DNA of 16,530 nt, taken from Chloroflexota bacterium (GTDB taxonomy: Bacteria; Chloroflexota; Dehalococcoidia; DSTF01; JACRBR01). Of this stretch, positions 1-6,762 are shown one piece after another (the stretch's first letter is position 1; every line of letters starts with the position of its first letter). The notes under the pieces were generated by a model. The model was not told where the DNA came from. It ran no database searches and worked only from the letters and a program-made list of their open reading frames with translations. A program made the translations under genes and the position numbers. The stretch spans positions 1 to 16,530 of the forward strand of contig JAKAMA010000008.1 in assembly GCA_021813085.1 (NCBI GenBank). Reading direction: 5' to 3'.

Positions 1-827
1 GCACTGAAGATGGCGTCGAGCACGATCCTGTCGGCGACGGGCGGTTGCGCGCGATAGAGGTGCTCGCGTGAGAAGATGCCACGTTGGAGGTCCTCCGGCA
101 TCTTCGCGAGCGGGCCGAAGCTGTCCACCTGCGTCCGGTGCGCGGCAATCGCGCGCATCTTGCGCTCGTACTGCGCGCTGACATCGATCACGCAGTTGGG
201 CTCGCGATGGTCAAGCCGGCGCATCGCGTCGACGTCACCTGGCGGCTCCCCGAGGTCGAGACCGCGGCGCCGCATCTCGACCATGGCGCGCTCGAAGGCG
301 GCGATCGGGATCATGCCGTAGTATAGGGCGCGCGTGCGCCACGGGGCGCCCTCGCCCGCGTACTGCGCGGCATCGGCAGCCGCGTCGAACGCCGCGCGCG
401 CGCAGTGGTGGACCTTCACGTGATCGGGGTGGCCGTAGCCGCCGGTCTCGTCCCACGTGACGATCGCATCTGGCCGCAGCTCACGGATCGCGCCGACGAC
501 CAGCCACACAACCGCGTCCGGCGGTGCCTGGTGCAGCGAGCGCGGGTCGTCGTTCTCGGGCGTGCCGGCCATGCCCGAGTCGCGAAACGGCAGGAAGCGC
601 ACGTCCACCACGCCGAGGATCGCACAGGCGTCGCGCAGCTCCTGTTCCCGGTACTGTCCCAGCGTCTCCGGCGTCGCGCCGGTTCCCGGCGCGATCTCGC
701 CGACCTCGCCGCGCGTAGCGCAGAGCATCGCCACCGGCGTGCCCTCGTCGACGCAGCGCGCCATCGTGCCGCCAACCAGCGACTCGTCGTCCGGGTGCGC
801 GAGCACGACGAGCACGCCTCCGGTCAT
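1..827 (-). CDS. PIG-L/LmbE-family metal-dependent deacetylase (partial, C-terminus off window)
   Basis: The gene reads leftwards from ATG at 827 through the window edge without a stop; 275 residues are visible. The N-terminus carries the family signature AHPDDE (residues 10-15), and a second motif GHPDH lies at 132-136. By analogy with MshB, His11, Asp14 and His136 would bind zinc and Asp13 would be the catalytic base. The family removes acyl groups from N-acetylglucosamine-type substrates (mycothiol and bacillithiol synthesis, detoxification amidases such as Mca, GPI precursors). The substrate here cannot be read from sequence. The segment DETGGYGHPDH resembles the Mca/MshB branch. The start at 827 is preferred over ATG at 834 because GGGAGG lies about 7 bp upstream of it and the 834 frame does not encode the motifs. 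It is divergent from the LarA-like gene. Confidence 0.93.
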   Translation of the reverse strand, partial: MTGGVLVVLAHPDDESLVGGTMARCVDEGTPVAMLCATRGEVGEIAPGTGATPETLGQYREQELRDACAILGVVDVRFLPFRDSGMAGTPENDDPRSLHQAPPDAVVWLVVGAIRELRPDAIVTWDETGGYGHPDHVKVHHCARAAFDAAADAAQYAGEGAPWRTRALYYGMIPIAAFERAMVEMRRRGLDLGEPPGDVDAMRRLDHREPNCVIDVSAQYERKMRAIAAHRTQVDSFGPLAKMPEDLQRGIFSREHLYRAQPPVADRIVLDAIFS

Positions 828-861
828 GGTGCATCCTCCCGTTCTCCCGCCTGACCCCGGC

Positions 862-867
862 AGTCTA
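862..867 (-). promoter_or_regulatory. Putative -10 element (TAGACT) of the PIG-L gene
   Basis: TAGACT reads on the minus strand, 34 bp before the ATG at 827, leaving room for a short leader with the GGGAGG ribosome site. I see no convincing -35. The same hexamer precedes the MOSC gene. Confidence 0.35.
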
Positions 868-870
868 GGG

Positions 871-899
871 TTCACAGGCGCCGGCGAATAGGTCATAGT
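871..899 (+). promoter_or_regulatory. Putative sigma-70-type promoter of the LarA-like gene
   Basis: TTCACA (871-876) and CATAGT (894-899) are separated by 17 bp. They match TTGACA at five of six and TATAAT at four of six positions. Transcription would begin near 906, just before the ribosome site GGGAGG (914-919) and ATG 928. This supports translation beginning at 928, upstream of the frame break. The -35 lies beside the putative -10 of the divergent PIG-L gene, so the two promoters are back to back. Confidence 0.5.
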
Positions 900-927
900 G
901 CGAGGCACAGGCCGGGAGGTGAACGCC

Positions 928-1003
928 ATGATGGAGCAAACGCTGCCATTCGGCGAAGGGACGGTGACGGTCGAGCTGCCCGAGCGCGCGCAGGTGGTGT
1001 CGC
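928..1003 (+). pseudogene. N-terminal segment of the LarA-like gene, in a different frame from the rest
   Basis: ATG at 928 (or 931) follows GGGAGG with 8 bp spacing and reads MMEQTLPFGEGTVTVELPER. The LPFGEGTVTVEL part matches the start of LarA proteins (LPYDKRTITAQI, recalled from Lactiplantibacillus LarA). This frame then becomes an arginine-rich stretch unlike the family. The expected LarA sequence continues in the frame one base ahead, where it reads GGGSGGGLPPLADEAAAVRD. The break is inside or near the GGC/CGG repeat at 1001-1024. One surplus base there, from a sequencing slip or a real mutation, would explain it. Confidence 0.65.
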
Positions 1004-1054
1004 GGCGGCGGCTCCGGCGGCGGGCTGCCGCCACTCGCCGACGAAGCGGCCGCG

Positions 1055-2290
1055 GTGCGCGACGCGCTCGACCACCCGCTCGGGCTGCCGACGATCCGCG
1101 CGCTCGTGCAGCCAGGGTCGCGCGTGGTGATCGCCTTCGACGACCCCACGGTGACATCGTTCGGGCCGATCCGCCGTCACGCGATCGAGGCTGTGCTCGG
1201 GCAGCTCGCCGACGCGGGCGTGCGCGAGGACGACGTGCGCCTGATCTGCGCCAACGCGCTGCATCGCAAGTTCACGCACGACGAGCTGGCGACGGTCATC
1301 GGCCGCGAGCTCGTCGAGCGCTTCGGCACGCGCCTGTCCTGCCACGACGCGGAGGACGCGGAGCAGATCGCCAACCTCGGCACGACGAGCGAGCACGCCT
1401 ACGACGTCGAGCTGAGCCGCCCCGCGGCGGAGGCCGACCTCTGCGTGTACGTCAACGCCGGCCTGCACATGGGATTCAGCGGTGGCTGGAAGTCGATCGC
1501 CGTCGGCCTCTCGACGTGGCGCTCGATCCGCCACACACATCACCCGGACGGCATGTCGATGTCAATCCTGCACAACCGGATGCACGAGGTGCTGGACGAG
1601 ATGGGCGCGCACATCGAGGCAGCGCTCGGCAAGCGCATGTACAAGGTCGAGTGCGTGCAGGCGTCGCCGGCGAGGATCGCGCGCGTGTGGGCGGGCGGCG
1701 TGTCCGAGACGCGCGCCGCGGCGATCGAGGTGATGGCGCAGCGCACCCGGCCGCGCCGCGCGCAGTGGGCGCCGGCGGACGTCGTGCTGTACGGCGTGCC
1801 GGCATGGAGCCCGTACGCCGTCTTCGGCACGATGAACCCCATCCTGACGCTGATCTCGTCCGGGCTCGGGTACCTCGGCGGCTACATCGAGGCGCTGGGG
1901 AAGCCCGGCTGCACGGTGATCCTGGCGACGCCCTGCCCGGAGCAGTGGGACATGGAGCACCACCCGTCGTACCCGGATGTCTGGCGCCGCGTCCTGCCGG
2001 CGACGCGCGACCCGTACGAGATCCAGCGCCGGTTCACCGACGAGTTCGCGACGCACGCGGGGTACATCGACCGCTACCGAAACGGCGTCGCCTTCCACCC
2101 CGTGCACGCGGTGCTGGCGACGCACCCGCTGCGGCGACTGAAGCACGCGGCGCGCGTCATCGTCGCGGGTGCCGACGACCCCGCAGTGCCGGCGCACGTG
2201 GGCTTCGAGACGGCGCCGACGGTGGAGGACGCGCTGCGGGCCGCGGAGCGCATCCACGGCGCGGATTGCTCCGTCGTGTGCGTGAACTGA
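1055..2290 (+). CDS. LarA-like nickel-pincer racemase/epimerase family protein (DUF2088)
   Basis: This is the main open part of a lactate-racemase (LarA) family protein, 411 residues from GTG 1055. Relatives interconvert 2-hydroxyacid stereoisomers using a nickel-pincer nucleotide bound to a lysine. NALHRKFTHDEL (His70) corresponds to the HRPxTxEEL segment of LarA, and LHMGFSGGWKS (His138, Lys146) to the HFFAGFSGGRKS segment that holds the cofactor lysine. A His-rich RHTHHP follows where LarA has a catalytic His. The His138-Lys146 spacing is two residues shorter than in LarA. GTG 1055 has no evident ribosome site; the natural start is probably ATG 928 with a one-base frame break near 1001-1024. 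The protein may therefore be full length (about 455 aa) if the break is a sequence error. No cofactor-maturation genes (larB, larC, larE) are in the window, so the substrate is unknown. Confidence 0.85.
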   Translation: MRDALDHPLGLPTIRALVQPGSRVVIAFDDPTVTSFGPIRRHAIEAVLGQLADAGVREDDVRLICANALHRKFTHDELATVIGRELVERFGTRLSCHDAEDAEQIANLGTTSEHAYDVELSRPAAEADLCVYVNAGLHMGFSGGWKSIAVGLSTWRSIRHTHHPDGMSMSILHNRMHEVLDEMGAHIEAALGKRMYKVECVQASPARIARVWAGGVSETRAAAIEVMAQRTRPRRAQWAPADVVLYGVPAWSPYAVFGTMNPILTLISSGLGYLGGYIEALGKPGCTVILATPCPEQWDMEHHPSYPDVWRRVLPATRDPYEIQRRFTDEFATHAGYIDRYRNGVAFHPVHAVLATHPLRRLKHAARVIVAGADDPAVPAHVGFETAPTVEDALRAAERIHGADCSVVCVN

Positions 2291-2376
2291 CGCCGGAGAC
2301 GGCGCGGACAGGTGTGAAGGCCCCTCCTTACGGGACGGTCCCTCCGTGGCCGCTCGCACCCCGCTTGCCCACCGCA

Positions 2377-2382
2377 TACACT
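2377..2382 (+). promoter_or_regulatory. Putative -10 element (TACACT) of the acyl-CoA dehydrogenase gene
   Basis: TACACT lies 38 bp before ATG 2421, in the 130-bp gap after the LarA-like gene, at a distance suited to a short leader containing AGGGAG. I see no good -35. It suggests that the dehydrogenase can be transcribed separately from the LarA-like gene. Confidence 0.35.
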
Positions 2383-2420
2383 CATCGCGCCAGACGACGA
2401 AGAGCAGGGAGAGATGACCG

Positions 2421-3617
2421 ATGATCAGCTTCACGCTGTCCCCCGAGATCAAGGAGCAGCGCCGCCAGGTCAAGCAGTACCTCGACGAGCGCATCATCCC
2501 CAACGAGCACGTCCTCGGGCGCCACGACGCCGAGGCCGAGGCGCTGATGAAAGAGCTGCAGGCCGGCGCCAAGGCGATGGGCATGTGGGCGATGTTCATC
2601 GGCCCGGAGGCGGGCGGCACGGGTACGGGCTTCCTGCCGTACGCGTTCGTCAACGAGATCCTTGGCCGCAGCCCGTACGCGCCGCGTGCGTTCGGCTGCG
2701 CGGCGCCGGACACGGGGAACGCGGAGATCCTGCTGCAGTTCGGCACGCCGGAGCAGAAGGAGCGCTGGCTGCGGCCGCTCGTCGCCGGCGAGATCCGCTC
2801 GTGCTTTTCGATGACCGAGCCGGAGGTGTCGGGCGCCGACCCGACGGCCCTGCGCACGCGCGCCGTGCGCGACGGCGACGAGTGGGTGATCAACGGCCAC
2901 AAGTGGTTCACCAGCGGCGCCATCGGCGCGAAGTTCGCGATCGTCATGGCGGTGACCGACCCGGACGCCGACCCGCACCGGCGGATGAGCCAGATCATCG
3001 TGCCGGCGGACACGCCGGGCTTCAACATCATCCGCCCGGTGCCCGTGATGGGGGAGACGGAGGGCGCGCACTGCGAGATCCGCTACGAGGACTGCCGCGT
3101 GCCGGTGACGAACACGCTCGGCGAGCCGGGCGACGGCTTCCGCATCGCGCAGAAGCGCCTGGGGCCGGGGCGTATCCACCACTGCATGCGCTGGCTCGGG
3201 CAGATGCAGCGCGCGTTCGAGATCATGTGCCGCTACGCGCTCGAGCGCGAGGCGTTCGGCAGCACGCTCGCGGAGAAGCAGACGGTGCAGAACTGGATCG
3301 CCGACTCCGCGGCGGAGATCCAGGCGGCGCGACTGCTGACGATGCACGCGGCGGCGAAGATCGACCAGGGCGACGAGGCGCGCGTCGAGATCTCGATCAT
3401 CAAGTTCTGGGGCGCGCGGGCGCTGCACGACGTCATCGACCGGGCGATCCAGGTGCACGGCGCGCGCGGCGTCTCCGGCGACACGCCGCTCGAGAGCATG
3501 TACCGGCAGGCGCGCGCGGCGCGCATCTACGACGGCCCCGACGAGGTGCACCGCATGGTGGTCGCGCGCCGCATCCTGCGCGAGTTCAAGCGCGGCGCGG
3601 ACTGGGAGTTCGAGTAA
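2421..3617 (+). CDS. Acyl-CoA dehydrogenase (ACAD10/11-like)
   Basis: This 398-residue protein has the full acyl-CoA dehydrogenase fold order: an N-terminal helical domain, a middle beta domain with CFSMTEPEVSGADP and WVINGHKWFTSGA, and a C-terminal helical domain ending in RIYDGPDEVHRMVVARRIL. It would oxidise an acyl-CoA to the 2,3-enoyl-CoA, passing electrons through FAD to electron-transfer flavoprotein. The YDGPDEVH motif, with Asp371 at the position of the usual catalytic Glu of medium-chain enzymes, is typical of the ACAD10/11-like branch, so an acidic base is kept. Chain length cannot be assigned. ATG 2421 is preceded by AGGGAG; an overlapping ATG at 2414 is in another frame. The LRR gene begins 2 bp after its stop, so the two may be cotranscribed. 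Confidence 0.95.
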   Translation: MISFTLSPEIKEQRRQVKQYLDERIIPNEHVLGRHDAEAEALMKELQAGAKAMGMWAMFIGPEAGGTGTGFLPYAFVNEILGRSPYAPRAFGCAAPDTGNAEILLQFGTPEQKERWLRPLVAGEIRSCFSMTEPEVSGADPTALRTRAVRDGDEWVINGHKWFTSGAIGAKFAIVMAVTDPDADPHRRMSQIIVPADTPGFNIIRPVPVMGETEGAHCEIRYEDCRVPVTNTLGEPGDGFRIAQKRLGPGRIHHCMRWLGQMQRAFEIMCRYALEREAFGSTLAEKQTVQNWIADSAAEIQAARLLTMHAAAKIDQGDEARVEISIIKFWGARALHDVIDRAIQVHGARGVSGDTPLESMYRQARAARIYDGPDEVHRMVVARRILREFKRGADWEFE

Positions 3618-3619
3618 GC

Positions 3620-5008
3620 GTGGCACCTGCCGAAGTGACCCCGGTCAGTGAGTGGAGAGCTGCCGGCCTCTATCACGAGCCGTCCTTCGGGTCCGACACG
3701 TTGCCCCGCAGAGCGCTCACGCTTCCCTCTGAGTTCATCGTAGGCGAACTCTACACACGTCCATCGGGTGGCAACTGGCAGCCTCGCGGGGAAGTCACAG
3801 GCCGAACAGTCATCAGACGTGGTGACGAGGCGAGGCTCGTCCTGAACGAACGTGCGAGCTCGGACATTGGATTCTTGTGCCAGCTTCGACCGGACGACCT
3901 GCAGTCGCTGGAGATCGAGTTCAGCGACGAGCGGCCGCGCGAGTTCGATATCGTGACGAGACTCACTGGACTTCGCGGACTCGCCATCGCCGGTAGCTGG
4001 ATCGACAATGACGCGTTGTCGGCAGTGGCGCAGCTCTCTCGATTGGTGTCACTGGACATTCATGCACCCGACCGCGTCGACGATTCTGGAATCCCGCTGG
4101 TGAGTCGGTTACATGGTCTGAAGAAACTCGGCCTCTCGCTGACGGCGATCTCCGACGAAGCGTGTCGGATGATCGCGCGAGACCACCGCCAGTTGGAATG
4201 CTTGAACTTGCATGCGACGCGGGTCACGGATAACGGGATCGGCGCGCTACAGCCACTAAGGCGACTTCGCGAGCTCGAGCTTTCGGGCACACGCGTGAAG
4301 GGAGTTACCCTCGGTAATCTCGCTCGCACGATCGAGCATCTCGGGCTCGGCTGGACGCGCGCAACAAACGACGGCATCGCAAGTGTGCATCGCTTTCCGC
4401 ATCTGCGCTCGTTGAGCCTCTTCCGGGCGACGTCCGTGACCGATCGCGGTGTCCAGTTTCTCGCAGCCTGTCCGGAGCTGGAGTTCCTCGATCTTTACGG
4501 CCTCGTGCGCGTCCACGATCACACTGTGGCCGCTATCTCCGCGCTCGCCCGGGTACGCACTCTACGAATGGCGGGCGCTCACATAACAGACAAGAGTGCG
4601 CCAGCGCTCGCGGGTTTTCGCGACCTGCGGGAGCTCGACCTGTCGCATACGTACCTGACCGTACGAGGTGTATCGCAGCTCGAGTCGCTACGGCAGATCG
4701 AAAGGCTCGATCTCATCAATATGCGAGAACCGCTCGACGATTCGGTCGCTCACCTTTTTTCTCGGCTGCCCAACCTGCGGGTTCTGGGCCTGAGCATGAA
4801 TGCGATCACTGACCGAGGCGTACGAGCATTGCGGGCCTGCACAACCTTGGAGAGTCTCTGGCTCGCAGAAACGCCGATCACCGATCGCGCGATCAGTAGT
4901 CTGCGCGAACTTCCGAACCTACAGCAGCTATCCGTGCGAGGAACCAATATCACACCCGCCGGCCTGCGAAAGCTTAGACGCGCGTTGCAACAGTGCGAGA
5001 TCTACTGA
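3620..5008 (+). CDS. Leucine-rich-repeat protein
   Basis: From GTG 3620 this reads 462 residues. Residues 1 to about 90 form a non-repeat head (with LPSEFIVGELYTRPSGG and a run ending in LRPDDLQSLEI). About fifteen repeats of 24-25 residues follow, of the type LxxLxLxxTxITDxGlxxL, as in LRELDLSHTYLT and LESLWLAETPITD. This is the cysteine-containing/RI-like LRR class, which forms a curved protein-binding surface. There is no signal peptide, membrane segment or enzymatic domain, so a cytoplasmic binding role is likely and the partner is unknown. The start is tentative: GTG 3620 lies 2 bp after the dehydrogenase stop with only a weak GGGAG upstream, and GTG 3635 is an alternative. The gene has clearly lower GC and freer codon use than its neighbours, suggesting transfer. 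Confidence 0.85.
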   Translation: MAPAEVTPVSEWRAAGLYHEPSFGSDTLPRRALTLPSEFIVGELYTRPSGGNWQPRGEVTGRTVIRRGDEARLVLNERASSDIGFLCQLRPDDLQSLEIEFSDERPREFDIVTRLTGLRGLAIAGSWIDNDALSAVAQLSRLVSLDIHAPDRVDDSGIPLVSRLHGLKKLGLSLTAISDEACRMIARDHRQLECLNLHATRVTDNGIGALQPLRRLRELELSGTRVKGVTLGNLARTIEHLGLGWTRATNDGIASVHRFPHLRSLSLFRATSVTDRGVQFLAACPELEFLDLYGLVRVHDHTVAAISALARVRTLRMAGAHITDKSAPALAGFRDLRELDLSHTYLTVRGVSQLESLRQIERLDLINMREPLDDSVAHLFSRLPNLRVLGLSMNAITDRGVRALRACTTLESLWLAETPITDRAISSLRELPNLQQLSVRGTNITPAGLRKLRRALQQCEIY

Positions 5009-5018
5009 AGGATCGCAC

Positions 5019-5573
5019 CTACACCGGCTGCAGCCGCTCTGCGCCCACCGCACCCGCCGGCGCTTCGACGCGGATCGCGTCGCCGGGGCGGACGGCGCCG
5101 CCTTCGACGACGATGCCCATGATGCCGGCCTTCCGCACGATGCTGCCGTCGGCGGCCTTCCGCGCGACCTGCGCGAGCAACCGCTCGTCGACGGCGTCGA
5201 GCGTGTTGCAGGGGTTGCGCAGGCCGGTGATCTCGATGACCGCCGTGTCGCCGAGGTGCAGCCGCGTCCCGGGCGCGAGGTCGAGCAGGGCGAGGCCGCG
5301 GGTGGTGACGTTCTCGCCCATCTGCCCGGGCGCGACCGTGATGCCGAGCGGCGCCAGATCGTCGAACAGCTCGCTGTGGATGAGGTGGACCTGGCGCAGG
5401 TTCGGCCGCGTCGCGTCTTGCGCGGCGCGCGAGCGATGGCGCACGAACGCCCCGGCGTGGTAGTCGCCCTCGACCCCGTGTCCTGCGACCAGCGTGATCT
5501 CGTCGCGCGGCAGCTTCGGGATGCCGGGGGTGTCTTTGGCGCTGACGGCCAGGACCGTCGCTGGCGAGCTCAT
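5019..5573 (-). CDS. MOSC-domain protein
   Basis: This 184-residue single MOSC domain is related to the C-terminal domain of molybdenum-cofactor sulfurase and to YiiM/YuaD-type proteins. Seen in order are GVEGDYHAG (33-41), a QVHLIHSELF segment, GQMGENVTT (84-92), and ITGLRNPCNTLD with the conserved Cys122. The family is thought to bind molybdenum cofactor or carry sulfur on this cysteine; some members reduce N-hydroxylated compounds. No molybdoenzyme gene is nearby, so the partner is unknown. ATG 5573 is chosen because AGAGGG lies 9 bp upstream; an open reading extension to 5666 has no family similarity. Its stop lies 10 bp from the stop of the LRR gene (tail to tail). Confidence 0.92.
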   Translation of the reverse strand: MSSPATVLAVSAKDTPGIPKLPRDEITLVAGHGVEGDYHAGAFVRHRSRAAQDATRPNLRQVHLIHSELFDDLAPLGITVAPGQMGENVTTRGLALLDLAPGTRLHLGDTAVIEITGLRNPCNTLDAVDERLLAQVARKAADGSIVRKAGIMGIVVEGGAVRPGDAIRVEAPAGAVGAERLQPV

Positions 5574-5628
5574 GATTCGCAACCCTCTTCTTGCAGCCAC
5601 GCGTGACTGCCTCGTGGTGGCCACCGAA

Positions 5629-5634
5629 AGTCTA
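5629..5634 (-). promoter_or_regulatory. Putative -10 element (TAGACT) of the MOSC gene
   Basis: TAGACT on the minus strand lies 55 bp before ATG 5573. The predicted leader would include the palindromes GGTGGCCACC and the 18-bp imperfect palindrome at 5593-5610, which could act as operators. The large hairpin at 5653-5687 sits where a -35 would be. Confidence 0.35.
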
Positions 5635-5652
5635 ACAATGCGTCCCGCCCAA

Positions 5653-5687
5653 CGCGAAGGGCGCACGCCGCGGCGTGCGCCCTCGCG
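5653..5687. repeat. Perfect 26-bp palindrome with flanking CGCG arms
   Basis: Positions 5658-5683 form a perfect inverted repeat: the arm AGGGCGCACGCCG is followed directly by its reverse complement. CGCG at 5653-5656 can pair with CGCG at 5684-5687 across a one-base bulge. As RNA this would be a very stable hairpin. There is no T-run on either side, so a canonical intrinsic terminator is not shown. It could be a terminator of an unseen small RNA, an operator, or a barrier between the divergent genes. Confidence 0.75.
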
Positions 5688-5817
5688 GAGGTCAACGACT
5701 GGCCAGCGACGAGGCTGCGCCCGTAGCGGATTATTCTAGCGCTCGCTTAGCTTAGATGACGCCAGCATCTGGTGACGCTGTCCGCCTTGGGCGCTGCGGC
5801 CGGAACCCGGGTGGGCC

Positions 5818-5857
5818 GGAGATCAGGCGGCCAGCCGTTGGCCGCACGCTGATCTTC
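5818..5857. repeat. Two-part hairpin upstream of MscS
   Basis: An outer stem pairs GGAGATCAG (5818-5826) with CTGATCTTC (5849-5857; one G-U pair). An inner stem pairs GCGGCCA (5827-5833) with TGGCCGC (5839-5845). The loop has 5 bases and one side carries a 3-base bulge (5846-5848). About 16 pairs in 40 bases is well beyond what neighbouring DNA shows. It ends just before the -10 of MscS and covers the place of its -35, so it could be a binding site or the end of a transcript. Confidence 0.65.
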
Positions 5858-5877
5858 CCGCAGCGCGGCGCCGCGCC

Positions 5878-5883
5878 TACACT
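5878..5883 (+). promoter_or_regulatory. Putative -10 element (TACACT) of the MscS gene, leaderless-like
   Basis: TACACT ends 8 bp before ATG 5892, and there is no Shine-Dalgarno sequence between. That spacing places transcription start at or within a few bases of the ATG, as in leaderless mRNAs. TTCCCG (5855-5860), 17 bp upstream, is a weak -35 candidate. Confidence 0.4.
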
Positions 5884-5891
5884 CGCTGCGT

Positions 5892-6728
5892 ATGGGCCAC
5901 CTGCTGCTCGCCTTGACGCGCCACGACATCGGCCGCTGGTTCAGCGACCACGGCGCTCCCGTCTTCGGTGCCCTCTTCCTCGCCGTCGCCGGTGCGGCGA
6001 TCGTGCGGCGCGTCGTGCGCGTGGCGCTGGCGCCGGCCGTCGCGCGGCAGATGGCGGGCCGCGAACCGGCCGAGATCCGCCGCCGGGTGGACACGCTCGC
6101 GGGGGTGATCGAGCGCACCGCGCAGATTATCTTCATCCTCTGGGCGCTCTTCACGATCCTGCCGGAGTTCGGCTTCAACATCGCCCCCGCGCTGGCGGGC
6201 GTCGGCATCACCGGCATCGCACTGGGCTTCGGGGCGCAGACGCTAGTGCGCGACGCGATCAACGGGCTGTTCATCCTCGGCGAGAACCAGTACGCGCGCG
6301 GCGACGTCGTGTCCATCGCGGGCGTGACCGGCACGGTCGAAGACATCACGCTGCGCCGGACGCTGGTGCGAGACGTCGATGGCGTCGTGTACACGGTGCC
6401 GAACGGGGCGGTCAGCGTGGCGGCGAACTACACGCGCGACTTCGCGAAGGTGCGCGTGACGGTCCCGGTCGCTCCGTCGGCGAGCATCGAGACCGTGCGC
6501 CGGGTCGCCGACGCCGTCGGCCGCGAGCTGGCGCTCGACCCGGTGTACCAGGACGCCGTGATCACGGCGCCCGCGTACCTGCGCGTCGACAGCATCGACG
6601 CGAACGGCGTGGCCGTACAGGTGAACGGCACCGTGCGCCCGGGGAGCCAGTGGGAGGTCGCCGGGGCGTTGCGGGCCCGCCTCCTCGAAGCGTTCCAGCG
6701 CGAGGGCATCAAGACGCCCTGGGGGTAG
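5892..6728 (+). CDS. Small-conductance mechanosensitive channel, MscS family
   Basis: This 278-residue inner-membrane channel would open under membrane tension to release solutes on hypo-osmotic shock. Hydrophobic segments lie near residues 20-40 (VFGALFLAVAGAAIV) and 76-92. The pore-lining third helix (about 98-125) is GVGITGIALGFGAQ, which has the Gly/Ala packing pattern of MscS TM3. The beta domain follows, with GTVEDITLRRTLVRDVDG and VYTVPNGAV, then the alpha/beta C-terminal domain. Its length is close to E. coli MscS (286 aa). It is convergent with the S2P gene, with 34 bp between stops. Confidence 0.93.
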   Translation: MGHLLLALTRHDIGRWFSDHGAPVFGALFLAVAGAAIVRRVVRVALAPAVARQMAGREPAEIRRRVDTLAGVIERTAQIIFILWALFTILPEFGFNIAPALAGVGITGIALGFGAQTLVRDAINGLFILGENQYARGDVVSIAGVTGTVEDITLRRTLVRDVDGVVYTVPNGAVSVAANYTRDFAKVRVTVPVAPSASIETVRRVADAVGRELALDPVYQDAVITAPAYLRVDSIDANGVAVQVNGTVRPGSQWEVAGALRARLLEAFQREGIKTPWG

Positions 6729-6762
6729 ACACAGCAGCGGTGTGCCGCCGCGCCCGCCGCCG

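Larger units (their letters stand above)
5574..5891. other. 318-bp divergent intergenic region with strong secondary structure
   Basis: No coding gene is supported here. The region separates the MOSC gene (minus) from the MscS gene (plus). It holds a putative TAGACT -10 for MOSC, an imperfect 18-bp palindrome (5593-5610, GCAG-c-CACGCGTG-a-CTGC), a 10-bp palindrome GGTGGCCACC (5616-5625), two large hairpins (5653-5687 and 5818-5857) and a TACACT element before MscS. The middle (about 5690-5790) includes an AT-richer patch, GGATTATTCTAG (5728-5739), unusual for this DNA. A small RNA gene between the hairpins is possible but not shown. Confidence 0.5.

Noticed and set aside
928..1060. Programmed ribosomal frameshift in the LarA-like gene
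   Set aside because: No known slippery site, stop codon or stimulatory structure was identified at the junction. A surplus base in a GC repeat is simpler, so it is not called as programmed.
2310..2360. T-box or riboswitch-like element (GGGACGGTCCC) before the dehydrogenase
   Set aside because: Only a 5-bp palindrome is visible, with no T-box sequence or conserved aptamer core.
2382..3626. A 414-codon open frame antisense to the acyl-CoA dehydrogenase gene
   Set aside because: It is Arg/Ala/His-rich with no family pattern, as expected of a frame opposite a high-GC gene. The same holds for 898-2424 (plus) and 11409-13901 (minus).
5684..5760. tmRNA-like or tRNA-like gene after the 26-bp palindrome
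   Set aside because: GTCAACGAC followed by a stop recalls a tag, but there is no ALAA-type end, no tRNA-like ends and no CCA.
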